Position numbers and translations under genes: made by a program. A stretch of 54,640 nt of DNA from Desulfofustis sp. PB-SRB1. Its GTDB lineage: Bacteria; Desulfobacterota; Desulfobulbia; Desulfobulbales; Desulfocapsaceae. Shown here piece after piece: positions 7,015-15,500 of this stretch. The notes beneath the pieces are model-generated. The model had not been told where the DNA came from. It worked only from the letters and a program-made list of their open reading frames with translations, and ran no database searches. Location of the stretch: NCBI GenBank assembly GCA_016722945.1, contig JAEQMT010000008.1:1-54640 (forward strand), given 5' to 3'. Numbering within the stretch: position 1 is the stretch's first letter; the number at the start of each line of letters is the position of its first letter.

Positions 7015-7701
7015 TCAATCATTCATCTGGTAGAGTCTATCGGCGATGGCGTCCATGATCTGGTGTTCGTGGAAAATGGCGATCATGGTCGTGCCCTGCT
7101 CCTTGAGCCGGTTGAGTATGTCGATGACGGCCTGCCTGGTTTTGACATCCAGCGACGCGGTGGGCTCGTCAAGCAGCAACAGCCGGGGTGAACTGATGAC
7201 ACCGGCGGCGAAGTTGACCCGCTGCTGCTCACCGCCGCTGAAGGTGACCGGGCAGGCATCAAAGAGATTTTCCGGGATATACAGTTGCTTGAGCAGGGAT
7301 GTGGCCCTGCTTCTCGCCTCGGCCAGCGAGACACCTTTGTGCAGCAACGGCTCGGCAACGGTATCCACCGCCGAGACCCGCGGAATAACCTTGAGAAACT
7401 GCGTGACATAGCCGATCTCATGCTGCCTGAGCATAATCATCTGGTGGTCGTCGATCCGGCCCAGATCCACCCGGCCGAGACGCTCGGAAGAGTAGTGTAT
7501 CTCCCCGGCACTGGGCAGATAGGCGCGATAGATGCACTTGAGGATGGAACTCTTGCCGGTGCCGCTGGGTCCGGACAACCCCAGCACCTCTCCCGTGGCA
7601 AGGGTGAATGAAACATCGGTGCACCCCTTGATAACCCGGCTGTGCAGGGTGTGCATGGTAAAGGTTTTGGTAAGGTTGTGAACGGCAAGTAACTGGGTCA
7701 T
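7015..7701 (-). CDS. phnL: PhnL, ABC-type ATPase subunit of the C-P lyase system
   Basis: This 228-residue ABC ATPase has Walker A GPSGTGKSS (about 42-50), Q-loop in GYVTQF, signature FSGGEQQRVNFA, Walker B LLLLDEPTASLD and an H-loop in IFHEHQ. The VDTVAEPLL and INFAAGVI regions resemble PhnL rather than generic transport ATPases. In the C-P lyase system PhnL is required in vivo and can stack with PhnK on the PhnGHIJ core. It is not a membrane transporter subunit, and no permease is present here. Its ATG overlaps the phnK stop by four bases (ATGA), so translation is coupled. Length matches the usual 226-230 residues. Confidence 0.93.
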   Translation of the reverse strand: MTQLLAVHNLTKTFTMHTLHSRVIKGCTDVSFTLATGEVLGLSGPSGTGKSSILKCIYRAYLPSAGEIHYSSERLGRVDLGRIDDHQMIMLRQHEIGYVTQFLKVIPRVSAVDTVAEPLLHKGVSLAEARSRATSLLKQLYIPENLFDACPVTFSGGEQQRVNFAAGVISSPRLLLLDEPTASLDVKTRQAVIDILNRLKEQGTTMIAIFHEHQIMDAIADRLYQMND

Positions 7702-8600
7702 AGCGCTGAACTCACCAGGAGTTGGGTATAGGGATGCTGCGGGTCTTCAAGCACCTGGTTGGTCAACCCCGATTCAACGATCCGCCCGCTCTTCATCACC
7801 AGGGTTCTGGTGGTGAGCAGATTGATCACCCCAAGATCATGAGATACCACGATGGTGGCGAGATTGAGTTCGCGGGTCAGGCTGCGAAGTAAATCCAGCA
7901 CCCGGGCCTGTACCGAGACGTCAAGTCCGGTGGTCACTTCATCAAGCAGCAATAGCGACGGTTCGGTGGAGAGTGCTCGGGCAATCTGCACCCGTTGCTG
8001 CATGCCCCCGGAAAATGACGAGGGCGGCTCATCCATCCGTTTGGTGTCCACTTCGGTGCGCTCAAACAGGGAGCGAATTCTCTGCCGCATCTCACCGACA
8101 TGGTCCCACCCATCCATCAGCAGCCGCTCGGCCACGTTGCCGCCGGCACTGAAATTCATCCGCAGCCCCAGCATGGGATTCTGATAGACGATGCCCATGC
8201 AGACATTGCGAAGCTGGCGCCTGGCAAAAGGGGTAAGGGTGAAGATATTGTCTTTCCCGTCCACCACCGGAAACCCCCTTTTACCGTTGACAATTGCCAG
8301 AAGCCCGTTCTCCCGCCGGCTGTGGTCGATGGTGAGATTGAGATACATCTCACCCATGGAGGGTTCGATATCAAAGTGGATGGCCTTGATCACCGTTGAC
8401 TTGCCGCTGCCCGACTCACCGACGATCCCCAGCACCTCACCTTTTTGCAGGCTGAACGTGACGCCGTGACAGGCGATGACCGTGCCGCAGTGCGGGCAGA
8501 TATTGGTTGCCGCAACCGGGCCGGTTGAATTGATGCAGCGTTCACACCCCGGCCCGTAATATTTCCCAAGATTGGCAATTGCCAATACCGGTTCGTTCAT
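7698..8600 (-). CDS. phnK: PhnK, ABC-type ATPase subunit of C-P lyase, with a Cys-rich insert
   Basis: This 300-residue ABC ATPase has Walker A GESGSGKST (61-69), signature FSGGMQQRVQIA, Walker B LLLLDEVTTGLD and H-loop VVSHDLG. PhnK binds PhnJ and drives the C-P lyase core complex with ATP. It is about 45 residues longer than enteric PhnK. Part of the difference is an N-terminal insert between the first strands with C19-E-R-C22 and C35-P-H-C38 plus C44, a likely zinc-binding knuckle. A further insert lies in the helical region around residues 95-120. The gene overlaps phnJ and phnL by four bases on each side, so the order phnJKL is tightly coupled. Confidence 0.93.
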   Translation of the reverse strand: MNEPVLAIANLGKYYGPGCERCINSTGPVAATNICPHCGTVIACHGVTFSLQKGEVLGIVGESGSGKSTVIKAIHFDIEPSMGEMYLNLTIDHSRRENGLLAIVNGKRGFPVVDGKDNIFTLTPFARRQLRNVCMGIVYQNPMLGLRMNFSAGGNVAERLLMDGWDHVGEMRQRIRSLFERTEVDTKRMDEPPSSFSGGMQQRVQIARALSTEPSLLLLDEVTTGLDVSVQARVLDLLRSLTRELNLATIVVSHDLGVINLLTTRTLVMKSGRIVESGLTNQVLEDPQHPYTQLLVSSAL

Positions 8601-9535
8601 GGCGCCACCACCTTGTTTTGTTGTTCCTGGCGGGCCCGGCAGTGGGCGGTATCCGAGCAGGTGTAGAACCGCTGTGCGGTGGAGCCTTCGACAATCTCAT
8701 CGAGATAGGTGTCGGTGGCGCCGCAGAGCATACAGCCCTGGTTGAACCGCTCCACCCGAAACCGGTGGTCGGCAAATTCCAGCGGATGCACCTCGGTGTG
8801 CGGAGGGATCGCGTAAATTCTCTTTTCCCGCCCGGCGCCAAAAAGATAGAGGGTTTCCGACTGGTGCAGCAGCGGCACGTCCCAGCGGGGAATCGGGCTT
8901 GGGTCCATAATATGGCGCCGGTTGACGAGCACCGGATAGCGGGCCCCTATGGTGATCTCGTTATAGGCCACAATATCTTCGTAGAGCCGCAGCCAGATTG
9001 AGCTGTAATCCGCCTCACCATGCATCCTTCTGGTTTCCTGCTCAGACGGTTCCACATCGCGCAGCGGCTCGGGGATGGGCACCTGAAGCACCAGTATCTG
9101 GTCTTTTCCCATGGGCTCTTCGGGAACCCGGTGCCTGGTCTGGATGAGCGTCGCCTCGGCGGTCTTCTCGGTGACTTCGACCCCGCAGACCTGCTGAATG
9201 AACTTTCTGATATTGACCGCGTTCACTGAATCGTCGCACCCCTGGTCAATCACCTTGACGATATCTTCGGGGCCGATCAGCGCCAGGGTCAGCTGAATTC
9301 CTCCCGTGCCCCAGCCCCTGGCGATGGGCAGTTCACGGGAACCAAACGGCACCTGGTAACCGGGGATGGCCACCGCCTTGAGGGTTTTGCGGCGGATTTC
9401 CATCTTGGTCGCCTCATCTAAAAAGGCGAACCGGTTGGTCGTGGAAATCCGCCCGGCCGGCGGAGTCTCCTGCAGATAGGAGGTGAGCGTTTTGCTGGAT
9501 AGAGTCCCTCCCGCACCACCTTGTTGCTCAGCCAT
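8597..9535 (-). CDS. phnJ: PhnJ, radical-SAM C-P lyase (alpha-D-ribose 1-methylphosphonate 5-phosphate C-P-lyase)
   Basis: This 312-residue catalytic subunit cleaves the carbon-phosphorus bond of ribose 1-alkylphosphonate 5-phosphate, giving the alkane and a ribose cyclic phosphate. It has the PhnJ N-terminal ETKMEIRRKTLKA-like segment, the VPFGSRELPIARGWGTGG region and the C-terminal cluster motif. That motif is CMLC, then about 21 residues, then C-x5-C (YTCSDTAHC), supplying the 4Fe-4S cysteines and the thiyl-radical cysteine. The ATG at 9533-9535 is preferred over a longer in-frame start at 9691, because the extra residues lie inside phnI coding sequence. It overlaps the phnI end by eight bases and phnK by four. 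No key residue is missing. Confidence 0.96.
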   Translation of the reverse strand: MAEQQGGAGGTLSSKTLTSYLQETPPAGRISTTNRFAFLDEATKMEIRRKTLKAVAIPGYQVPFGSRELPIARGWGTGGIQLTLALIGPEDIVKVIDQGCDDSVNAVNIRKFIQQVCGVEVTEKTAEATLIQTRHRVPEEPMGKDQILVLQVPIPEPLRDVEPSEQETRRMHGEADYSSIWLRLYEDIVAYNEITIGARYPVLVNRRHIMDPSPIPRWDVPLLHQSETLYLFGAGREKRIYAIPPHTEVHPLEFADHRFRVERFNQGCMLCGATDTYLDEIVEGSTAQRFYTCSDTAHCRARQEQQNKVVAP

Positions 9536-10607
9536 TGTCCTGCTCCTCGAGGGTTTTGCGCAATCGGTCGAGATCGGATTGAAAGGTGACGTAGTGGGGA
9601 AGCTTGAAATGGTTGCAGAACCCCATCGACTCGATACCGTCCACATGGGAAAGGACAAATTCCTGGTCCTCGGAAGGGCTTCCGGGACCACTGGACTGGA
9701 TGGCCCGATCCAGCACCCCCATGGAAATGGCCTTGGTTTCGTTGTGACCGTAGCAGAGGCCGTAGCCCAGAGTCATTTTGGGGTTTTCAGCGTCGTTGTA
9801 ACTTTTCGAGATAATCTCCGCCTCGGTTACCAGGATCTCGCCGATACAGTAAGGCGCCCCGGTATGCGGGTGACTCACCTCCACCGGCAGATAGCCGACC
9901 CGCAACTCGCCGATGGTCGGGTGGACCGAACCGTACCCCCGCATGTTGGAATAGGCGAGACAGAGCAGCCCGCCGGTTTCTCCCCGGCTCAGGGTCTGCA
10001 GGGCTGCGGAGCGGGAAGCGGGGATTTTCAGAGACTGCCTGGTGATGTCGGAGATAAGTGCCTCGCTTCTGTCAGTCTCCTCCAGCAAACCTTCCCGACG
10101 CAGCAGATCCACCAGTTTGGGAAAGGTGTCTGGCAGCGGCGTGGTAATGCCGGCCTCGGTCAGTAATTCCTTGATTGCCAGGCGATTGGCTTGCTCATCT
10201 TCGTTCACAAGGTCGAAATTCATCAGCCGCAAACTGTAGTCGTCGGTAGGCCCGAGCACCTGTCCACCGGGAAGGTCCTTGAAGGCTGATGATATGCGCC
10301 GGATGACCCGCATCTTCGAGGTATCGCCGCTGAGACTGTAGCCCAGCCGAGGCTGGGTGGTGCGATAGGCTCTGAGGATGAAAGCCGCCTCAAAGGTGTC
10401 GCCCCGGGCCTGTTTGACGGCAAGCGCGGCAAGCTCCGGTGCATAGAGAGACCCCTCGCCCATCACCCGGTCAACGAGAAACCCCAGCTGATCGCGAATC
10501 TGGGCCACGCTGATCCGCTCTGACTCACCCTTGAGGCGCTGATACTCGGTGAGCCGACAGGCCTGTTCAATGGCCTCACGGCCGCCCTTTACCGCCACAT
10601 ATGCCAT
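9528..10607 (-). CDS. phnI: PhnI, nucleosidase subunit of the C-P lyase core complex
   Basis: This 359-residue protein is the usual PhnI length (about 354). It starts MAYVAVKGGREAI, the standard PhnI opening, and carries the conserved SHPHTG, GYGLCYG and FCNHFKLPHYVTF segments. PhnI, with PhnG, H and L, transfers the phosphonate to the ribose of ATP and releases adenine. It forms the dimeric heart of the PhnG2H2I2J2 complex. Its stop overlaps the start of phnJ. The upstream gap to phnH is 47 bases with no visible terminator. A GGAG ribosome site (CTAAGGAGAGGCT) precedes the ATG. Confidence 0.96.
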   Translation of the reverse strand: MAYVAVKGGREAIEQACRLTEYQRLKGESERISVAQIRDQLGFLVDRVMGEGSLYAPELAALAVKQARGDTFEAAFILRAYRTTQPRLGYSLSGDTSKMRVIRRISSAFKDLPGGQVLGPTDDYSLRLMNFDLVNEDEQANRLAIKELLTEAGITTPLPDTFPKLVDLLRREGLLEETDRSEALISDITRQSLKIPASRSAALQTLSRGETGGLLCLAYSNMRGYGSVHPTIGELRVGYLPVEVSHPHTGAPYCIGEILVTEAEIISKSYNDAENPKMTLGYGLCYGHNETKAISMGVLDRAIQSSGPGSPSEDQEFVLSHVDGIESMGFCNHFKLPHYVTFQSDLDRLRKTLEEQDNG

Positions 10608-10654
10608 AGCCTCTCCTTAGTTGTGATGGCGAATGTACCTTTTTTGCCGAACCA

Positions 10655-11221
10655 TCAGGTTCCACAGACCTTGATCTGAGTAGAACGCGGCAGCGCCATC
10701 ACCTGCTGCCTGGTATCCACCAGGATGAGGTCAATGCCCAGGGGATACTGTTCGTTGATACTGTTGAGCAGCACCAAATCATCCACGTCAATCCCCTCGA
10801 TACAGGGTTTTGCCTGTGCCGCAATGCCGGGGCCACTTAATTCCAAGGTGGGTGTTAAGCCCTCTTCGGCAAGCGATTCGACCCGGTAGAGCACCGTGGC
10901 CCCGGTATCCGGGTAGGCCAGAGTGCCGCGCTGGGCATGGACAATCCGGCCGCCGCTGGCGCCGCCGGGAACAAAGATGAAATCGGCATCTTCAAGAGGC
11001 GCCGTCCGTGCCTCCGTCTTCAATCGCACGGCACGATCCAGCTGCTCATCATCGAGTACCGCATAGGTCGTTTCCTGATCCAGCAGGGTCGCCGCAATCG
11101 CCACCAGAGGCTCCGGGCTGATGGAAGATATCCGCGGTGGTAACGCCTTCACTGTTCCGGGCCGACTCATGACCCGCAGCAGATCCCGAAACAGCGCCTG
11201 GGTGAGGAGATGCTCGTCCAT
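10655..11221 (-). CDS. phnH: PhnH, C-P lyase core complex subunit
   Basis: This 188-residue protein matches PhnH: it begins with a helical segment containing FRDLLRVMSRPGTV, has a central LLDQETTYAVLD strand and ends with the GIDLILVD and ALPRSTQI segments common to the family. PhnH is a structural, dimer-forming member of the PhnG2H2I2J2 complex with no known activity of its own. ATG 11219-11221 is chosen because it is one base after the phnG stop; longer in-frame extensions would overlap phnG almost fully. Confidence 0.93.
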   Translation of the reverse strand: MDEHLLTQALFRDLLRVMSRPGTVKALPPRISSISPEPLVAIAATLLDQETTYAVLDDEQLDRAVRLKTEARTAPLEDADFIFVPGGASGGRIVHAQRGTLAYPDTGATVLYRVESLAEEGLTPTLELSGPGIAAQAKPCIEGIDVDDLVLLNSINEQYPLGIDLILVDTRQQVMALPRSTQIKVCGT

Positions 11222-11222
11222 G

Positions 11223-11666
11223 TTAGCGCTCGGCCATCGATTCAAAATGTACCCGGGTGGTGCCGTACAGCCGGGCTTCTTCGGCAACGGCCTGCTCTGC
11301 TTTGGTGATCCAGACCCGCAGCTTATCGGCAATCGCACCCGCCATGGCCATCTCTTCTTCTGATGAAAACAACAGATCCAGACATGCCGCCAGGATGGCC
11401 CGGTCAGGATTATCACCCATGACCATGCCCCAGCCCCGGCTGGTGCCGCGCATCACCTCGGCGGTGGTGACGAGGATTTCGCCCAAGTGAAAGTCGGCTT
11501 GAAAACAGTCGGTGACAGACTGCATGATCAGCCCGGTGGCCGGTTCCCTGACAATCTCGAAATCAAGGACGGCAGAATCTTCCAGCAGTTCGCGCACCAC
11601 TTCATCGGGCATCAGGGCCAGTGCCCTGGTGAATTCACGCGTACCTGGTCCTCGTGTTTCCCGCAT
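11223..11666 (-). CDS. phnG: PhnG, C-P lyase core complex subunit
   Basis: This 147-residue protein is the normal PhnG length. It shows the family features: LALMPDEVVRELLED, the EPATGLIMQ and FHLGEILVTTAEV segments, and RGWGMVMGDNPDRAILAACLD. PhnG is part of the complex that couples phosphonate to ATP-derived ribose. The ATG at 11664-11666 follows GGAGAG closely; a longer frame to 11747 would run into the upstream palindromic repeat. A gap of 309 bases separates it from phnM1 and holds that repeat (11706-11841), the only large gap inside the operon. Expression of phnG-L may therefore be partly separate from the phnM genes. Confidence 0.93.
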   Translation of the reverse strand: MRETRGPGTREFTRALALMPDEVVRELLEDSAVLDFEIVREPATGLIMQSVTDCFQADFHLGEILVTTAEVMRGTSRGWGMVMGDNPDRAILAACLDLLFSSEEEMAMAGAIADKLRVWITKAEQAVAEEARLYGTTRVHFESMAER

Positions 11667-11705
11667 ATGCTCTCCTGGTTTTTTAAATACGCCGTTAATT
11701 AACCC

Positions 11706-11841
11706 TGATGGCGTCGCAAGAACCTTGAATTTGCTTGCTAACGTCATTCCCGCGAAAGCGGGAATCCAGTAATTTCAAGTAATTATGGATTACGGTTCAA
11801 CTCCACAATGACCGTAATTGGGGTTTTTACGATGCCATCAA
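11706..11841. repeat. palindromic intergenic repeat, copy 1
   Basis: Imperfect inverted repeats TGATGGCGTCG and CGATGCCATCA bound this 136-bp unit. It holds a nested hairpin built on TTCCCGCGAAAGCGGGAA (about 11747-11764) and the family's GGGTTTTTACGA end. It is the shortest of the near-complete copies and lies between phnM1 and phnG. The remaining bases up to 11975 show no gene I can support and no terminator. Related copies are at 26343-26506, 29708-29870 and, as a fragment, 33611-33632. Confidence 0.8.
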
Positions 11842-11975
11842 CCCTGCGCTCTAAGGTTCCACGAATCTCAATTGACTTTTTGACCGAGCCGCTACGACCA
11901 AATAGTCCGAATGACCAAAACTGCCTGTATATCTGCACTTCCTGTTTTTCAGGACGCCATCGACATTGCCCATCT

Positions 11976-13124
11976 TCAGGCAATCCGTACGCCCTGGCGC
12001 CACACCTGCCTGATCACCGGCTCTGCATCGCACCGCGTAACCCGGACAAGGTCGGCCCGCTTGCCCACCGCAATTTCACCACGATCCTCCAGTCCAACCA
12101 GTTCAGCGGTATTGGCCGAGACCATGGCAATGGTTTCGGGAAGCGGGATCGACAAACGGTTGTGAATAACAAAGGCGGCCTGGAGCAGGCTGGCGGGCAC
12201 ATAATCGGACGAGATTCCAACCAGCAGCCCCTGCCGGGCCAGTTCCAGGGTGCCAATGTTGCCGGAGTGAGATTCTCCCCGAACCGCATTGGGAGCGCCC
12301 ATGATCACCGCCATTGAGAGTTCCCCGGCGGTTCGCGCCGCCGCCTGGGTAGTGGGGAATTCAGCGATGCGTACCCCTTCTTCAGCGGCCTGGTGACAAT
12401 CTTCTTTGGTGGTGTCATCGTGGCTTGCCAGAACGATTTTGTGTTTTCGGGCAAAATCCACCGCCAGGGCGCGATGCGGCCCGGCATAGCGTTGCTGTCT
12501 TGTGAGCAGGTTGTCGAGAATGGCGCGGACCTCTTCATCGGTCCATTTCTTTTCGCGATGAAAACGGCGCCAGTCATCGAGGTTGGACCACTGGCGCTGT
12601 CCCGGGGTGTGGTCCATGATCGACAGAAGCCGGACATGCTCGTTGCCGCCGTGCTGGAGCAGTATCTCCTCCATGGTTTCGCAACATATTTCACATCTCA
12701 GATGGAGATAATGGTCGGCCTTGAACAGTCCGCTCTTTTTTATAGTACTGATGGCCCGGATGGATTCGGACACGATGTGTGAGCGCAGCCCGTCGCCACG
12801 GACATCGCCCAGGGCAATGGCATCAAAGACGGTGGTTATGCCCGCCGCCGCCACCTGGGCGTCGTGGGCACATGCCGCGGCGGTCATGGAAGGCCAGATT
12901 ACCCCGGGACGGGGCTGGATGTTCATCTCCAGATTATCGGTGTGCAACTCCACCAGACCGGGAATCAGCAGATCACCTTCGCAGTCGATGACGCTATCGG
13001 CATGGTGGGCGGTTTCGCCCAGTGCCACGATATTCCCCTGCTCAACCAGCAACGAGCCCTCCACACACTCGGTGCGGGTGATGATCCGGGCATTATCATA
13101 CAGAACTGTTGCCGGCTGTTTCAT
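11976..13124 (-). CDS. phnM: PhnM, alpha-D-ribose 1-methylphosphonate 5-triphosphate diphosphatase (copy 1)
   Basis: This 382-residue amidohydrolase-fold enzyme removes pyrophosphate from ribose 1-phosphonate 5-triphosphate to make the 5-phosphate substrate of PhnJ. The metal-binding start VELHTDNLE and the PhnM-specific IMDHTPGQRQW, VLASHDD, GAPNAVRGESHSGN and SSDYVPASLLQA blocks are all present. It is the more canonical of the two PhnM copies because HTDNLE is retained. It starts 49 bases after the second copy ends and precedes the phnG-L block. Length fits the family (about 378). Confidence 0.95.
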   Translation of the reverse strand: MKQPATVLYDNARIITRTECVEGSLLVEQGNIVALGETAHHADSVIDCEGDLLIPGLVELHTDNLEMNIQPRPGVIWPSMTAAACAHDAQVAAAGITTVFDAIALGDVRGDGLRSHIVSESIRAISTIKKSGLFKADHYLHLRCEICCETMEEILLQHGGNEHVRLLSIMDHTPGQRQWSNLDDWRRFHREKKWTDEEVRAILDNLLTRQQRYAGPHRALAVDFARKHKIVLASHDDTTKEDCHQAAEEGVRIAEFPTTQAAARTAGELSMAVIMGAPNAVRGESHSGNIGTLELARQGLLVGISSDYVPASLLQAAFVIHNRLSIPLPETIAMVSANTAELVGLEDRGEIAVGKRADLVRVTRCDAEPVIRQVWRQGVRIA

Positions 13125-13173
13125 GGCTCAGAGCGTTTCAGGGGATGTAGATCCGAAAACCGGCCCATCTCTC

Positions 13174-14373
13174 TCAAAGGGCCGCCTCTTTGATGGCCGA
13201 TGATCCACGATGGTTCAAAGTATCTGCCCCCAGACCACGACCAAGGCCGTTGAATACCGGGATCCCGGACTTCATGGAAAACACCACCGTGGCAATACCG
13301 CTGTCATCGATGACGGCCAGATCAGCCAGTGAGTCGGGCCGTATTTCGCCTCGGTCGGAAAGCCCGGCGATTCTGGCCGGATTGGCGGTGATGAGTCGCA
13401 AGGATTCACCTAAAGAGACTCCCAGCTCACGGTTAAGCGTATAGACCGCCTGCAGCATGGCCACCGGGTGGTAATCAGAGCAGAGATAATCGCACGCCCG
13501 CTTTTCGATGAGGCGACGGGCAGAGATGTTATCGTTATGGCTGGTTCCCCGGACCACGTTAGGCGCCCCCATACCGGTGGCAAGTCCATGGCGGCGGGCG
13601 TAAAAAGCGGCATCCTCGTTAACCGGGAATTCCGAGACACTCACCCCCAGGGTACGCATGGCATCGATCTTTTTTTCACCATCATCATCATGGGAAATCA
13701 AGGTGATGTTTCGGCTGCGGGCGCACTGGGCCAGGTGCTGAAGCTTTTCGGCTGAGAGATGCTTTTTGCCATCCATGATGTCGATGACCTGTCTCGCTTC
13801 GTCTTCGTCGATCCCAAAAGTTGCCTGATGATCCCGCAACCAGTTATCAAGGCGGCGATATTGCCCCTGGCCCGGTGAATGATCCATAAACGAGAGGAGC
13901 TGAACCATGTTCGATTCAATCAGATCGACAATCGCCGCCACCGAACCAAAGGAGGTCGCCTCGTAACGGACATGGATGAAGTTGTCGACGCGAAACGTCT
14001 GTTTGTTCAATTCGTGAATGGAGCGGATAATATGGGCGCTCATCTCCGGTTTACGGGTTCCCGCCACCGATTCCTCATAGAAGGCAACGGCATGAAACAT
14101 GGTGGTGATCCCGCAGCAGGCAAGCTTTTTATCAAGTTCGACGAGCGCGGCATCTACCGGAAAAAAGACGCCGGAACGGGGTTCAATTTCCTTTTCCACC
14201 GCATCAGAGTGCAGATCCACGAAGCCGGGGCTGAGCAGACGATCACCGAGATCAATGGCGTATGGCGCGGAGCCGTATGGCAGGACATCAAGGATATACT
14301 CACCTTCGATCACGACATCCGCCGGCAGCAGATCCGTGTTAAGCAAAACTCGGGTAGAACGCAGGGCAATCAT
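13174..14373 (-). CDS. phnM: PhnM paralogue (copy 2), first gene of the phn operon
   Basis: This 399-residue protein is a second PhnM-type amidohydrolase, aligned along its length with the copy at 11976-13124. It shares FMDHSPGQGQY, LISHDDD, GAPNVVRGTSHNDN and CSDYHPVAMLQA. The metal-binding segment reads VDLHSDAVEKEI rather than HTDNLE, and the C-terminus is about 17 residues longer and unlike copy 1. Both retain the fold's His and Asp residues, so both are probably active. The divergence suggests a different substrate or a moonlighting amidohydrolase role. It is the first gene of the run; a MITE lies about 90 bases upstream, and the start has no strong ribosome site. Confidence 0.88.
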   Translation of the reverse strand: MIALRSTRVLLNTDLLPADVVIEGEYILDVLPYGSAPYAIDLGDRLLSPGFVDLHSDAVEKEIEPRSGVFFPVDAALVELDKKLACCGITTMFHAVAFYEESVAGTRKPEMSAHIIRSIHELNKQTFRVDNFIHVRYEATSFGSVAAIVDLIESNMVQLLSFMDHSPGQGQYRRLDNWLRDHQATFGIDEDEARQVIDIMDGKKHLSAEKLQHLAQCARSRNITLISHDDDGEKKIDAMRTLGVSVSEFPVNEDAAFYARRHGLATGMGAPNVVRGTSHNDNISARRLIEKRACDYLCSDYHPVAMLQAVYTLNRELGVSLGESLRLITANPARIAGLSDRGEIRPDSLADLAVIDDSGIATVVFSMKSGIPVFNGLGRGLGADTLNHRGSSAIKEAAL

Positions 14374-14459
14374 GGTTGTAGTCCGTCAATAAAATACAAA
14401 AACCCGGGGAAAGAGGTGAATCACGCAACGCGCACCAACCGAATCAGGCAATGGGTTGA

Positions 14460-14626
14460 CTAGTGTCCTGTCAAGCCTCATCTGTTCAATCTTGCTTGTC
14501 CTTTTGGCTTCCCGACTTCGTTACTCAGTCGGTTACATAGCGCTGCTATGCGCCCTCTTTCGCGCCTTGCGGGAAACCAAAATTACGGCGCAATTTTTGA
14601 ACATCTGAAACTTGACATGACACTAG
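14460..14626. mobile_element. MITE-like non-autonomous element
   Basis: This 167-bp unit is bounded by imperfect inverted repeats of about 28 bases beginning CTAGTGTC (the left end continues CTGTCAAG, the complement of the right end ATGTCAAG). The outermost CTAG may include a TA target duplication. It encodes no protein and has an internal hairpin CATAGC/GCTATG (around 14536-14550). It lies between phnM2 and the phosphatase gene. The short leader of phnM2 (14374-14459) is left intact, but any promoter further upstream would be displaced. No related transposase is seen in the window. Confidence 0.7.
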
Positions 14627-14735
14627 GAGAAAGAAGGAGTTGGTGTCAACGACATGAAACTAGACACCATGTGCGTTAGCAAATGATTAGCAAACGGTTA
14701 ATTTTTTATTGGCCTGCATGCCTGCGGCCATATCA

Positions 14736-15500
14736 TCAGACAATAACACCCTGTAATAGTATATCATGGATGGCACCATTGGTGGCGATGATGCCGCTCG
14801 CCGGGTAATCCTGATTTCCCCGCAGATCGGTTACCGTTCCCCCCGCCTCGGTGACCAGCAGAGCGCCGGCGGCAATATCGTAGAGATTGAGATTGTGTTC
14901 CCAATAACCGTCATATTTGCCGGCGGCCACATAGGCGAGATCGATGGCGGCGGAACCGCATCTTCTGATATCACTGATTTTCGGCAGAAGTTTGGCAAGA
15001 ACCGCCAGATTATCGGCTCCACTGCGTTTTCTCAGGCAGGCAAAACCGGTGGCCAGGATAGCGTGGATCATCTTCTCACATGATGAAACGGTGATGGGCG
15101 CCCCGTTCAGGGTGGCGCCGCCACCTTTTTCGGCAAGAAAGAGCTGGTTAAGGGCCGGGGCATAGACGCCGCCGGCAATCATCGTGTTATCCTTACGCAA
15201 GCCGATGCTCACCGAAAAATATGGCTGCTGATGAACATAAGAGGTGGTGCCGTCAATGGGATCGATGATCCAGCAGTAGGATGCATCAGCGCCATGAGAA
15301 CCACTCTCTTCACCGATAATGCCATGCTCCGGATAGCTGCTGATAATGGCGTCAACCAGATACTTCTCAACCGCCTTGTCGGCGCTGGTGACCAGATCAC
15401 GTTCCCCCTTGAAGCTGATGTCGCCGGCGGTCAATTTCGCCTGGGCGTCAAGCGCCATGCGGCCCGCCTCTTGAATATGGTATGCGAGAAAATCGATCAT
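14736..15500 (-). CDS. inositol monophosphatase family protein (SuhB/CysQ-like)
   Basis: This 254-residue Mg-dependent phosphatase has all family motifs: GEES (metal Glu, about 64-67), DPIDGTTSY (metal Asp residues, about 80-88) and LYDIAAGALLVTEAGG near the C-terminus, with Tyr in place of the usual Trp before the Asp. Substrates in this family include inositol phosphates, fructose 1,6-bisphosphate and 3'-phosphoadenosine phosphates, and the sequence alone does not decide. Its ATG overlaps the recD stop by four bases, so it is the last gene of the recCBD operon. This is an unusual but tightly coupled partner. Confidence 0.88.
   Translation of the reverse strand: MIDFLAYHIQEAGRMALDAQAKLTAGDISFKGERDLVTSADKAVEKYLVDAIISSYPEHGIIGEESGSHGADASYCWIIDPIDGTTSYVHQQPYFSVSIGLRKDNTMIAGGVYAPALNQLFLAEKGGGATLNGAPITVSSCEKMIHAILATGFACLRKRSGADNLAVLAKLLPKISDIRRCGSAAIDLAYVAAGKYDGYWEHNLNLYDIAAGALLVTEAGGTVTDLRGNQDYPASGIIATNGAIHDILLQGVIV

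Noticed and set aside
11783-11983. Short - strand open frame between phnM1 and phnG
   Set aside because: It overlaps the palindromic repeat and the phnM end. It has no ribosome site and no domain.
14701-14735. Terminator after the phosphatase gene (TGGCC/GGCCA hairpin)
   Set aside because: On the transcript strand the hairpin is followed by A residues rather than T residues, so it is not a convincing intrinsic terminator.
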